From the NCBI GenBank assembly GCA_964384825.1, contig CAYLMM010000031.1, positions 1-32,831 of the forward strand: 32,831 nt of DNA, in the 5' to 3' direction. Position 1 is the first letter of the stretch. Each line of letters starts with the position of its first letter. The notes beneath the pieces were generated by a model. The model was given only the letters and a program-made list of their open reading frames with translations, was not told where the DNA came from and did not search any database. This document shows positions 15,397 to 23,691 of the stretch, in pieces. This DNA is from CAYLMM01 sp964384825 (lineage in GTDB: Bacteria; Krumholzibacteriota; Krumholzibacteriia; LZORAL124-64-63). Both the position numbers and the translations under genes were made by a program.

Positions 15397-15441
15397 AGGC
15401 CCCCCCTCCGACCGGGGACCGCCTCACCCTTCCCATCCGCC

Positions 15442-17109
15442 TCACTCGGAATCCCGGAGGACGCCCCACAAACCCCAAGCCCCGTCGCTCCGCCCGTAAT
15501 GCCCGTCGCTAGGCGGCATGGCCCGCCCGTCGGTGGCCGTCGCGATCCAGCGCACGATCAGGTAGTCGCGGCCTTCGAGCAGATCCGCGGGCACGGTGAC
15601 CGCCGGGGTCGCGGAGCGGTCGACCAGCAACCGCAGGGGGCGATGATCGGCGTCGAGGGCTTCGATCCGCCAGGTCAGGCCGCGGATCAGGCCGCTCTCG
15701 GCCGGGAGGTCGCGGGCCTTGATCAGCAGTCCCGCGGGAACAGCGCGCGCGTCGGAGAGCCCCTCGACGGGCGAGACCCTGGTCAGGGCCCAGCGCAGGG
15801 TCTTGTCGCGGCGGCGTTTCAGGACGTCGACCAGCAGCGGGGCCGCGGCGGGGTCGTGGTAGCGCCCGCTGGCGACGGCGGCTTCGATCATCTGGTCGGT
15901 CATCCGCGCCAGAACCGTCCCGGCCCAGTAGATGTCGGCGGCGCGGGCGTCGCAGAGGGCGTCGTTGACGTAGTTGGCGCGCCAGGCGGCGGGATCGTAG
16001 ATGTCGGCTTCGAACATCCCGATCTCGCGGTTGGCCGGCCCTTCGAGACGTTCGTAGGGCCGCACCCACAGCCCGAGGGTGGGCATCGAGGTCAGGATCT
16101 CGCGGAAGTCGATGTCGTAGGCGAAGCCGATCCTTTTTTCGTGACGGGCGGCCCAGTAGCCGCCGAGGCAGCCGTCGAAATCCACCAGGTAGTGGCGCAG
16201 GAAGCGGCGGCCGTCCTGCTCGATGTAGAGGTCGAGGGTGTTGTCGAATTTCTGGTCGACGTGGTTCAGCCAGGCGCCGAAGACCCGCAATCCGCGCAGC
16301 GACCGGCGGCGCTGGTGGGGGATGCGGTCGTTCGGATCGTCGTCGCGCACGCCGGCGTAGTCGTAGCCTCCGCGCGGCGATCCTTCGAGAAAGCGGCTGA
16401 CCAGGGCGCGGTACCCGCCCTCCTCGGTGCGGCAGGGCAGCAGGGTCATCAGCCGGTCGATGTCGTTGCGGTCCAGGGGGCGCTTGCGATCCTTCTCCTT
16501 CACGGTCGCGCCCGCGGCGATCTCCAACTCGCCGGGCCGGAAATAGACGATGCGGTCGTCGGGCACGAAGTAGCCCAGGGCCCACAGCAGGCGGGCGGCC
16601 ACCGCGCCGGCGGCGGTCGCGGTCACCGGTTCGCCGCGCTTGTCGAACTTGCAGATGTACCGCGCGCCGCGGGAATCCTCGAAATTGAAGCCCGGATTGC
16701 GGCCGCCGATCTTCAGGCCGGTCACCTTCCAGGGCTTGAAGGCCTCGGGCCCGGGATCGTCGCCGCCGGGCCCGGCCGCGACGTCCCGGGGCGAGAGCGC
16801 GCCGATGCGGTTGGTGTACCACGACGAATCCGGCACCCGGCCCAGGCGGTTGACGTCCTCGGCGGGCATCGCCCGGGTCGGCGAGAGGCCGGTGCGGGCC
16901 TGCCGCAGCACGAAGTTCTCGATGTGATGGCTCAGCCGGCGGAACTCGTTCTCGGACGGTTCCGGGATGTCGGCGTCGTCGGCGATGCGCGTGATCACCG
17001 TTCCGGGAACGAAGCGCGGCGGCGCCGAAGAGCATCCCGGCAGGGATGCCGCCGCGAGGGCGGCCAGGGCCGCGCCGAGCAGCACCAGGATGTCGCGGCG
17101 GGCGTTCAT
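15442..17109 (-). CDS. Lipoprotein with kinase-like catalytic motifs
   Basis: 555 aa from ATG 17109, with AGGAGG upstream; its ATG overlaps the stop of the Omp85-type gene (ATGA). A lipobox LPGC puts the lipid-anchored cysteine at C26, so it sits in the periplasm or on the outer membrane. The central region shows a protein-kinase-like set: K154 in ARYICKFDKRGE (candidate ATP lysine), then a helix ending LLWALGYFVPDD as in HipA-like folds, H283-x-D285-x4-N290 in NHVDQKFDNTLD (exact HxDxxxxN catalytic-loop pattern) and D310-F-D312 in YLVDFDGCLG (DFG-like metal site). I recall hypothetical proteins in acidobacteria and myxobacteria with the same LNH.D....NTLD / HYL.DFG pattern, but cannot verify this here. 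The C-terminal ~150 residues look like a separate beta-rich domain. It is the last gene of a three-gene operon with a nucleotide-carrier-like protein. Kinase activity is inferred, not shown. Confidence 0.85.
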   Translation of the reverse strand: MNARRDILVLLGAALAALAAASLPGCSSAPPRFVPGTVITRIADDADIPEPSENEFRRLSHHIENFVLRQARTGLSPTRAMPAEDVNRLGRVPDSSWYTNRIGALSPRDVAAGPGGDDPGPEAFKPWKVTGLKIGGRNPGFNFEDSRGARYICKFDKRGEPVTATAAGAVAARLLWALGYFVPDDRIVYFRPGELEIAAGATVKEKDRKRPLDRNDIDRLMTLLPCRTEEGGYRALVSRFLEGSPRGGYDYAGVRDDDPNDRIPHQRRRSLRGLRVFGAWLNHVDQKFDNTLDLYIEQDGRRFLRHYLVDFDGCLGGYWAARHEKRIGFAYDIDFREILTSMPTLGLWVRPYERLEGPANREIGMFEADIYDPAAWRANYVNDALCDARAADIYWAGTVLARMTDQMIEAAVASGRYHDPAAAPLLVDVLKRRRDKTLRWALTRVSPVEGLSDARAVPAGLLIKARDLPAESGLIRGLTWRIEALDADHRPLRLLVDRSATPAVTVPADLLEGRDYLIVRWIATATDGRAMPPSDGHYGRSDGAWGLWGVLRDSE

Positions 17110-18485
17110 CGCAACCTCCTGGATCTGAGGTCGAAGATCGAGCCGGTGCCGATGTAGAACTGGGCGCCCTCGTCGCTCCAGGCGCCCTGGACCGACACCG
17201 AGGTCGGCCCGAGGCGCACGACCATCGCCAGTCCCATCGAGCGCTTCATCTCGTCGAGGTGCAGCGCGTCCCATTCGGGAACGGCGGCGCCCCATTCGGT
17301 GAAGATCCGACCCTGGATGTAGTTGCACAGGGGGTAGCGGTACTCGAGGGTCGCGAGCAGGATGTCCGCGCCGGTGAAGCGGTCGCGGTCGAAGCCGCGG
17401 CCGAGCCGGCGCCCGCCGAGGCGGCAGAATTCGGTGAACGGGATCTCGGTCGGGTCGTTGCGGCTCATGCCCTCGGCGTAGACGCGCAGCGCCAGGCTGC
17501 GGTTCTCGCGGTAGATGTCGGCGAAGAGTTGGGCCTCGGCGCTGTAATGGCGGTAGGCGTAGTTCCCGACCGAGCGGGCGTCGTTGGTGCCTCCGATCAG
17601 ACGCAGCAGGCCGCCCCGGGTGGAGAATTCGCCGTCGTTGCGGCGGTCGAACTCGATCCCCGCCTCGAGCCCCACGTAGTCGCTCTGTTCGGCTTTGGCG
17701 TAGAGATCGGGGAAGCCCTCGGAGATCCGGGGGCCGTGGCCGGGATCCTTCAGGGTGATCTCGCGCGCCCAGGCCGAACCGAACACCCGCACGCGCGGAT
17801 GGATCCGCCACCCGAGCGTGGTTTCGAGCAGCGAACGGCGTCTGCCGGTGTCGTGGCGCACGTCCGGCGCGTCCATCCCCAGGCCGTAGAACGGGACGTC
17901 GTCCTTGCGCTCGGAGCGGGCCACGACGTCGAAGTCGAACGGGCCCGAGGCGGTCTCCATCTCGAAGATCAGCAGGTTGTCCTCGGAGGTCAGGTAGCTG
18001 CCGCCGGCGGTGAAGTCGATGCCGGTGCCGAGCCAGTCCCGGGATTTCGCGCGCAGGCCGGCCACCGACCAGCCGAAGCCCGTCTCCCAGCCGAAGCTGG
18101 CCGCGATCTTCGTGTCCAGCGACGAGATGTTCCAGACCATCAGCTTCTTCAGCTTCCCGACCAGGTCGTAGGTGTCCTGGAGGCCGACCAGGTAGACGAT
18201 CGGCCGAAAAACGGTCTCGATTGCGATGTAGGGGACGAAGCCCAGTCCCGAGACGATGTCGCGCTGCCTGCCGCCGGCCCGGCCGAGGGGTTCGGCGGTG
18301 CCGCGCAACAGCTCGGGTCGGCCCGGCACCGGAGTCCGCACCGCGGCGGAATCCGGCCCCGCGCCGGCGGCTTCGATGGCGGATCCGGCGGCGGCCGAGT
18401 CGGCGGCGGCCGCCGCGCAAAGGGCGTCCGCCGGGGAAAGAGCGGCCGCGAACAGGACGGCCAGGACCAGCGCCGCGCGCGTCAT
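17106..18485 (-). CDS. Omp85/BamA-type outer-membrane barrel without evident POTRA domains
   Basis: 459 aa from ATG 18485, which overlaps the stop of the carrier gene (ATGA). Residues 1-26 are a signal peptide, followed by an alanine/serine-rich linker (~26-75). From ~residue 100 onward, alternating amphipathic strands ending in aromatic residues indicate a beta-barrel. The surface-antigen signature appears as LGGRRLGRGFDRDRFTGADI followed by LEYRYPL, the family's RGF motif near the C-terminal end. The full BamA layout is ~800 aa with five POTRA domains; here there is no room for more than a short N-terminal segment, so this is a reduced family member, perhaps a secretion pore or a lipid/protein export barrel for its operon partners. 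The protein ends in DLRSRRLR, not the usual C-terminal aromatic residue. Confidence 0.83.
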   Translation of the reverse strand: MTRAALVLAVLFAAALSPADALCAAAAADSAAAGSAIEAAGAGPDSAAVRTPVPGRPELLRGTAEPLGRAGGRQRDIVSGLGFVPYIAIETVFRPIVYLVGLQDTYDLVGKLKKLMVWNISSLDTKIAASFGWETGFGWSVAGLRAKSRDWLGTGIDFTAGGSYLTSEDNLLIFEMETASGPFDFDVVARSERKDDVPFYGLGMDAPDVRHDTGRRRSLLETTLGWRIHPRVRVFGSAWAREITLKDPGHGPRISEGFPDLYAKAEQSDYVGLEAGIEFDRRNDGEFSTRGGLLRLIGGTNDARSVGNYAYRHYSAEAQLFADIYRENRSLALRVYAEGMSRNDPTEIPFTEFCRLGGRRLGRGFDRDRFTGADILLATLEYRYPLCNYIQGRIFTEWGAAVPEWDALHLDEMKRSMGLAMVVRLGPTSVSVQGAWSDEGAQFYIGTGSIFDLRSRRLR

Positions 18486-19840
18486 GCGGGATCCTCCCGC
18501 GTCAGGCGGCGGTGGCGGCGGGCGATGTCCACGACCAGCGCCAGCCACACGACGACCAGCGCCACGTTGGCCAGCGCGAACTGCCGGGTGGCGAAGCCGA
18601 AGCTCGTTCCCAGCAGCACCACGCCGGCCGATGCCACGTCGCCGGTGCGGACGAAGAAGGTGTCGATCGCCTGCTTGGCCTTGTACTTCGCCGCCCGGCT
18701 GGTGGGCAGGAACAAGGTCTGCCGCACCGTGTTCTGCAGCGAGTAGTCGGTGGAGTTCTCCATGATCTTGGCGATGCGGATGACGCCCAGCACGGCGCTG
18801 AAGGCCATCAGGGCGTAGCCGCCGATGGCGATCAGCGGCAGCACGAACAGGGCCTTGCGCACGCCGGCGTACTTCAGGATCCGCGAGACGGCGAACAGCT
18901 GCAGCGCCGCGCTCAGCAGGTTGACCCAGGTGAAGAACCCGGAGTAGAAGCCGCCGATCATCTGCTCCGCGTCGCCGCCGGAGGCCAGCGCCACCTCGGT
19001 GATCTTCGCCCCGAGGATGTACTCGCCGTTGGTGTTGACCACGTTGGTCACCAGCAGCATCAGGGCGATCGACAGCAGGTAGCGGTCGCGCAGGACCATC
19101 GTGAAACCCGAGGCGTCGTCGTCCGCGGCGGGGGAGCCGTCGGCGCCGGTCCCGGCCGTCTCGGCCCTCGGCGGCGCGGCTTCCCGCCGTTCCAGGGCCG
19201 CGCGCTCCCGCCGGCTCACGACGTTGATCAGCAGCATGCAGACGCCCAGCAGGCCGGCGGCGATCAGCATCATCTCGTAGGCGCCGATCCCGACCGCGAA
19301 CAGGCGGCCGGCGACCACCGCGCCGAGGATCGCGCCGAGCGAGCTGCCGAAGGCCACCAAAGGGAACAGGCGCTTGCCCTGCTCCTGGGTGTAGATGTCG
19401 TTGGCGAAGGACCAGGCCTGGGCGATGATCATCAGGCTGAAGATCCCGACCCAGAGGAAGAAGGCCACGCCCAGATAGGGAACGCCGGCCCGGGCCAGGA
19501 GGTAGAAGAGCGCCAGGTTGCCCATGAAGAACAGCGTGACCCGGTTGATCAGCCGGACGCGGTCGATGCGGTTGACCAGGGCGCTGTAGAGCGGAACGAT
19601 CCCGATCAGCAGCAGGGCCTGGCCGGCCGCGGCGTAGCTCTTCAGCTCGGCGCCGCCCCCCATCAGGATCAACGGTTCGCGGACGGTCTTGAGGATGTAG
19701 TAGGCGGTCAGCAGCAGGAACAGGTTCAGCATCAGCAGCAGGGCCGTGCCGGCTTCACCCGGGCGGACGGGCGTGAAAACCGAAAGCAGGCGGGATGCCC
19801 AGGGGGCACCGTTCGGCGTCGGGGCGTTCGATCGCTCCAT
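18482..19840 (-). CDS. ATP/ADP antiporter-like (NTT/TLC family) MFS transporter
   Basis: 452 aa from ATG 19840 with GGAGG 6 nt upstream. About 12 hydrophobic helices split by a cytoplasmic loop at ~210-245 rich in A, E and R. The first helix ends in LLTAYYILKTVREPLILMGG and a late segment reads NTVRQTLFLPTSRAAKYKAK followed by QAIDTFFVRTGD; both are typical of the bacterial proteins annotated as NTP/NDP exchange transporters (PF03219). Classical members exchange ATP for ADP in plastids and intracellular parasites, but many free-living bacteria carry distant relatives of unknown substrate. It heads an operon with an Omp85 barrel and a kinase-like lipoprotein. Substrate and direction are not known from sequence. 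No convincing promoter is seen upstream (19841-19960). Confidence 0.85.
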   Translation of the reverse strand: MERSNAPTPNGAPWASRLLSVFTPVRPGEAGTALLLMLNLFLLLTAYYILKTVREPLILMGGGAELKSYAAAGQALLLIGIVPLYSALVNRIDRVRLINRVTLFFMGNLALFYLLARAGVPYLGVAFFLWVGIFSLMIIAQAWSFANDIYTQEQGKRLFPLVAFGSSLGAILGAVVAGRLFAVGIGAYEMMLIAAGLLGVCMLLINVVSRRERAALERREAAPPRAETAGTGADGSPAADDDASGFTMVLRDRYLLSIALMLLVTNVVNTNGEYILGAKITEVALASGGDAEQMIGGFYSGFFTWVNLLSAALQLFAVSRILKYAGVRKALFVLPLIAIGGYALMAFSAVLGVIRIAKIMENSTDYSLQNTVRQTLFLPTSRAAKYKAKQAIDTFFVRTGDVASAGVVLLGTSFGFATRQFALANVALVVVWLALVVDIARRHRRLTREDPA

Positions 19841-20028
19841 GAAAGTCCTCCGTACGGGTTCCCAGCCCGTTTCAACCTAGCCATTCCGGCCCGGATTGCC
19901 TACAACTTTCCGCTGGCCGTTGGCGCGGGCGGGATCGGTGTGCTACCGTCGGGCCGACATCGTTGACGGCGCCGGCCGGCGGGAATTCCGAGCCGGGAAG
20001 CGCAACATCTTCCGCACCGAGGATCGTG

Positions 20029-21129
20029 ATGAAACAGGTATGGATCACCAGGGCGGGCGAGCCCGAGACGATGGCCGTGCGCGAGGCTCCCGATCCCGTC
20101 CCCGGCCGGGGCGAGGTCCGGATCCGCGTGCATGCCGCGGGCGTGAACTTCGCCGACGTCATGATGCGCTTGGGGATCTATCCCGACGCCCCCGCCCTGC
20201 CCGCGGTCCCCGGCTACGAGGCCGCTGGCGTGATCGACGCGGTCGGCGAGGGCGTCGACGACGGCCTGGTCGGAACCGGCGCGGTCGCCTTCCGGGCCTT
20301 CGGCTGCTACGCGGACGTGATCTGCGTGGACCGTCGCTTCGCCTTCCCGCTGCCCGAAGGAATGCCGGCCGCGGTCGGCGCCGGGCTGATCGTCAACTAC
20401 GTCACCGCCTGGCAGATGGTCGAGGCGATGGCTCCGGTGCGCGAGGGCATGACCGTGCTGATCCACGGCGCCGCCGGCGGGGTGGGCCTGGCCGCGGTCC
20501 AGCTCTGCCGCCGCCGCGGGGCCCGGATCCTGGGCTCGGCCTCGCCCGCCAAGCACGCCTTCCTGCGCGAGGCCGGGGTCGAGGCCGTCTTCGATTCCCG
20601 CCGCCGGCACTATGCGTCGTCGGTGCTCGCGGCCACCGGCGGGCTCGGCTGCGACGTGGTGCTCGAACCCCGCAACGGCCGCTGGATCGGCGAGAGCTAC
20701 GACTGCCTGGGCGCCACCGGGCGCCTGATCCTTTTCGGCTTCTCGGACGCCGCCGTCGGCAAGCGCGGCTCGAAGCTGGCCGCCCTGCGCACCCTGGCCT
20801 CGGTGCCGTGGCTGCGCCTGAACCCGATGCGGCTGATCAACGACAACCGTGGCGTGATGGGGGTCAACGTGGGCCGGCTCTGGGACCGGCGCGAGATGGT
20901 CGCCGGCTGGATCGCCGAGATCCTCGCCGGAGTCGAGCAGGGCTGGATCGCGCCGCGCATCGATCGCGGCTTCAGGCTCGAGGACGCCGCGAAGGCCCAT
21001 CACTTCCTGCAGGACAGGCGCAACGTCGGCAAGGTCGTGCTGCTGACCGGGGCGGGGCTCGCCGCCGGACCGGGTTGCCGGATGGACGGGGACGGAAACG
21101 GGAACGGAAACGGGGGGGAAGAGGCGTGA
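20029..21129 (+). CDS. Zinc-independent quinone oxidoreductase-like (MDR superfamily) enzyme
   Basis: 366 aa from ATG 20029 with GAGGA 5 nt upstream; a longer open frame back to 19963 lacks a ribosome site. The fold is medium-chain dehydrogenase/reductase: N-terminal catalytic domain with AAGVNFADVMMRLGIYP and VPGYEAAGVI, and a nucleotide-binding domain around residues 130-270 with VLIHGAAGGVGLAAVQLCRR (AxxGxG NADPH motif). The zinc-binding cysteines of alcohol dehydrogenases are absent. Closest functional groups are NADPH:quinone reductases and synaptic vesicle VAT-1-like proteins. The final ~15 residues (GDGNGNGNGG) come from a short tandem repeat and are unlikely to be part of the fold. 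Its stop overlaps the start of a glycosyltransferase (GTGA). Confidence 0.9.
   Translation: MKQVWITRAGEPETMAVREAPDPVPGRGEVRIRVHAAGVNFADVMMRLGIYPDAPALPAVPGYEAAGVIDAVGEGVDDGLVGTGAVAFRAFGCYADVICVDRRFAFPLPEGMPAAVGAGLIVNYVTAWQMVEAMAPVREGMTVLIHGAAGGVGLAAVQLCRRRGARILGSASPAKHAFLREAGVEAVFDSRRRHYASSVLAATGGLGCDVVLEPRNGRWIGESYDCLGATGRLILFGFSDAAVGKRGSKLAALRTLASVPWLRLNPMRLINDNRGVMGVNVGRLWDRREMVAGWIAEILAGVEQGWIAPRIDRGFRLEDAAKAHHFLQDRRNVGKVVLLTGAGLAAGPGCRMDGDGNGNGNGGEEA
21084..21117 (+). repeat. Short tandem hexamer repeat at the 3' end of the oxidoreductase gene
   Basis: A run of GACGGG/GACGGA/AACGGG/AACGGA-type hexamers encodes Asp/Asn-Gly pairs. It is a coding microsatellite that may vary in length between strains. 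Confidence 0.7.
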
Positions 21130-21866
21130 AGATCTCGGCCGTGCTGATAACCCGCGACGCCGCAGCTCATCTGGAAGGCTGCCTGGCCTCGCTCGATTTC
21201 GCCGACGAGATCGTGGTCCTGGACCAGAACAGCTCCGACGGCACCGTCGCGATCGCCGAGAGGATGGGAGCGAAGGTCCACCAGGGAGTCTGGCGCGGCT
21301 TCGGGCCCACCAAGCGCGCGGCGGTCGATCTGGCCCGCAACCGCTGGATCCTGAGCATCGACGCCGACGAGGAGGTCACGCCCGAGCTGAGGGAGGCGAT
21401 CCTGGCCCTGCCCGCAGCCCCGCCCGAAGCCGCGTTCGCGATCAACCGCCTCTCGCGTTTTTTGGGCCGATGGATGCGGCATTGCGGCTGGCATCCCGAC
21501 TGGGTGGTCCGCCTCTTCGACCGCGAACGGGCCGGATTCGACGAGAAGATGGTCCACGAATCCGTGCGGACCGAGGGGTCGGTCGGCAGGCTCGACGGCC
21601 TGCTGCGGCATTACACCTACGACAACCTCGAACAGTACCTGGACAAGGTGAACCGATACACGACCCTGTCGGCCGAGGCCGCCTACGACGCCGGCCGTCG
21701 CGTCACCCCGATCGGCGCTCTTGTGCGGGGCAAGCTGACCTTCGTGCGCTTCTTCGTGCTGCGCCGCGGTTTCCTCGACGGTTGGCACGGGCTGCTGCTG
21801 AGCCTCTGCTCGGCCTGGGGCGTCTTCGTGAAATACGTGAAGATCTGGTGGAAGGGGCGCTCGTGA
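21126..21866 (+). CDS. Glycosyltransferase family 2 (WaaE/KdtX-like, LPS core type)
   Basis: 246 aa from a GTG at 21126 that overlaps the previous stop (GTGA). The GT-A fold begins MKISAVLITRDAAAHLEGCL; nucleotide-sugar motifs are VLDQNSSDGT (usually DSGSTDGT) and the metal-binding D79-A-D81 in LSIDADEEVTPEL. The acceptor-side segment WHPDWVVRLFDRERAGF and VHESV is typical of WaaE/KdtX beta-1,4-glucosyltransferases that modify the lipopolysaccharide core. The C-terminal ~60 residues contain hydrophobic amphipathic stretches (LTFVRFFVLRRGF, HGLLLSLCSAWGVFVKYVKI) suited to membrane association. It acts at the cytoplasmic face of the inner membrane. Confidence 0.9.
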   Translation: MKISAVLITRDAAAHLEGCLASLDFADEIVVLDQNSSDGTVAIAERMGAKVHQGVWRGFGPTKRAAVDLARNRWILSIDADEEVTPELREAILALPAAPPEAAFAINRLSRFLGRWMRHCGWHPDWVVRLFDRERAGFDEKMVHESVRTEGSVGRLDGLLRHYTYDNLEQYLDKVNRYTTLSAEAAYDAGRRVTPIGALVRGKLTFVRFFVLRRGFLDGWHGLLLSLCSAWGVFVKYVKIWWKGRS

Positions 21867-21925
21867 ATCGACCGGCGAGCGCCGGCGCGATGCGCGGAAG
21901 ATCGCAATTATCCGGAGGATGGAGA

Positions 21926-23065
21926 ATGCGCGCGAGAATCCTGTTTCTGATCTGCTGCTGCCTGGCCGTCGCGGCCGTCGTTCCCGCCGCCGCGCGTCCG
22001 CCGCAGGTTCCCGCCGAGGCGGCCGCGGTCCAGGAACAGCTGCTGGGCGACGTGCGCGCCCGCATCGCCGACGCCCGCCGGCTGAACGGGCATAAATACG
22101 CTCCGGCGGCCTATAGCGAGGCCCGGACGGCTCTGGCCGCGGCCGAAGAGGCCGTCGCCGCCGATTTCGCGGCCGCCCGCGACGGAGCCTGCGCCGCCGA
22201 GATCCGCGCCGCCCGGATCGCCGCCTCCGCCTTCTACGCCAAGGCCGCATTCATCGAGGAACTGCGCGACTACCGCTACGGTTGGGAAGAGGCCGTGGAC
22301 CGCTACGAATCCCTGGTGAACGACGTGGCCGTGGTTTCCGGCATCCGGCTCGATCCCTTCCTGGGCGGATCGGCCGCCGCCGGCGCCGTCGTGGATTCGC
22401 TGACCGCCCGGCGGGGCCGCACCCGCGCCCTGCTCGATTCCCTCTCGCGGGAGAACGAGATGCTGCGCCTGCGGACGACGACCGAAGGGGCGGTCCAGGA
22501 CACGGTGATCGCGGGCCTGCGGGCCGAGTTGGGGGAACTGCGCAGCCGCCTCTGGGAGATGGAGCTGCGCGCCGGCGTGGCCGAGGCCGATCGATCGGCC
22601 GCCGAGGAGGTCCTGCGGCGCAACCGGCTGCGCGAGGAGCAGGTCGCCGGGCTGGTGGGATTGTTCACGCCCGACGAGGGGGAGATCCTGCTGACGCCCG
22701 AGGGGGACGTGCGCATCAGGCTGACGGGTCTGGGTTTCGCGGTGGGCAGCGCCTGGCTGGGATCGAAACAGCAGCCCCTGCTGGCCAAGCTGCACGAGGC
22801 GGTCAAGCGCTTCCCGGGCGCTCCGCTGCGGGTCGAGGGCCACACCGACGACACCGGGCCGCGCGACGTGAACCTCGATCTGTCGCTGCGCCGGGCCGCG
22901 GCGGTGGCCAAGGATCTGGCCGGGAAACTGGGCGTCGATCCGGCCGGCATCGCGACCCGGGGGCTGGGACCGGATCGTCCGACGGCCACCAACGCCACGG
23001 CCGAGGGCCGGGCCCTGAACCGGCGGATCGAGGTCGTGATCCTGGCGGCGGACAAGGTCGAATAG
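21926..23065 (+). CDS. OmpA-domain protein with helical N-terminal region
   Basis: 379 aa from ATG 21926 with GGAGG and GGAG upstream. Residues 1-23 are a signal peptide (cysteines in LICCCLAV may also give a lipoprotein-like site, but no good lipobox). Residues ~30-240 are alanine-, arginine- and glutamate-rich and largely alpha-helical, with a coiled coil near 150-235 (LDSLSRENEMLRL, AELGELRSRLWEMELRA). The C-terminal ~115 residues are a peptidoglycan-binding OmpA domain: VEGHTDDTGPRDVNLDLSLR and GRALNRRIEVVI. DUF4398-like N-termini are common in such proteins. It is likely periplasmic and links cell wall to outer membrane. It follows the glycosyltransferase by 59 nt and ends 7 nt from a convergent gene. 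Confidence 0.9.
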   Translation: MRARILFLICCCLAVAAVVPAAARPPQVPAEAAAVQEQLLGDVRARIADARRLNGHKYAPAAYSEARTALAAAEEAVAADFAAARDGACAAEIRAARIAASAFYAKAAFIEELRDYRYGWEEAVDRYESLVNDVAVVSGIRLDPFLGGSAAAGAVVDSLTARRGRTRALLDSLSRENEMLRLRTTTEGAVQDTVIAGLRAELGELRSRLWEMELRAGVAEADRSAAEEVLRRNRLREEQVAGLVGLFTPDEGEILLTPEGDVRIRLTGLGFAVGSAWLGSKQQPLLAKLHEAVKRFPGAPLRVEGHTDDTGPRDVNLDLSLRRAAAVAKDLAGKLGVDPAGIATRGLGPDRPTATNATAEGRALNRRIEVVILAADKVE

Positions 23066-23072
23066 CCGCGGG

Positions 23073-23660
23073 TCAGGGCGCCCGCCGCGGAGGTTCGGGG
23101 CTCTCCTTGAGGATGTCGGCCACGGCCTTGAAGTCTTCTGTCCGGGCGACCCTCAGGATCTCGAACATGATCATCTCGGCGCTCATCACCTGGACGCCGG
23201 CGTCGCGCATGCGCGCGATCCCCAGCACGCGGTCCGATGTCCGGCGCGACGAGACCGCGTCGGCGGCCAGGATCACCTGGTACCCTTCCCTTTTCAGGTC
23301 GAGGGCCGTCTGATAGACGCAGATGTGGGATTCGATCCCGCACAGCACGACCTGGTCGCGCCGCGACCCCTCCAGCCGCGACATGAAGCCCGGATCCCCG
23401 GCGCAGGAGAAGTGGATCTTCTCGACGACCTCGCGGCCGCGATGCAGTGCGGCCAGCTCGGGCACCGTGCGGCCCAGCTTGGCGGGGTAGTGCTCGGTGA
23501 CCGTGACCGGCAGGTCCAGGCGGTCGCAGAAGCGCATCAGGCGCGAGCAGTTCGCAATCACGCAGGCCATGCCGTGGATGTGGCGGCGGAAGGGCTCCTG
23601 CATGTCGATCACCGTCAGCAGGACGCGGGATTTCTCGATCCGGTCGGCGATGGCGGCCAT
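23073..23660 (-). CDS. Isochorismatase-family cysteine hydrolase
   Basis: 195 aa from ATG 23660 with GAGGAG upstream. The family's D-K-C triad is present: D19 in VIDMQEPF, K81 in VVEKIHFSC and C114 in CGIESHICV. The VLCGIESHICVYQTALDLK segment carries the non-proline cis-peptide site. Most family members without siderophore neighbours are nicotinamidase-like amidohydrolases or YcaC-like hydrolases of unknown substrate. No signal peptide, so cytoplasmic. The gene lies 31 nt downstream of the phospholipase D gene on the same strand and probably shares its transcript. Confidence 0.92.
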   Translation of the reverse strand: MAAIADRIEKSRVLLTVIDMQEPFRRHIHGMACVIANCSRLMRFCDRLDLPVTVTEHYPAKLGRTVPELAALHRGREVVEKIHFSCAGDPGFMSRLEGSRRDQVVLCGIESHICVYQTALDLKREGYQVILAADAVSSRRTSDRVLGIARMRDAGVQVMSAEMIMFEILRVARTEDFKAVADILKESPEPPRRAP

Positions 23661-23691
23661 GGTTCTCCTCGGGATGCGCCGGTCTCCGGAC

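Noticed and set aside
15231..15441. Insertion sequence or transposon remnant around the inverted repeat
   Set aside because: No transposase fragment and no flanking target duplication visible; kept only as an inverted repeat of unknown type.
17110..18420. Open frame extending the kinase-like lipoprotein upstream across the Omp85 gene
   Set aside because: The Omp85 frame has a signal peptide and barrel motifs, and the lipoprotein's ATG 17109 has AGGAGG and a lipobox, so the extension is a shadow.
21084..21117. Hexamer repeat as a regulatory or phase-variation element
   Set aside because: Hexamers keep the reading frame, so length change only alters the C-terminal tail; no sign of on/off switching.
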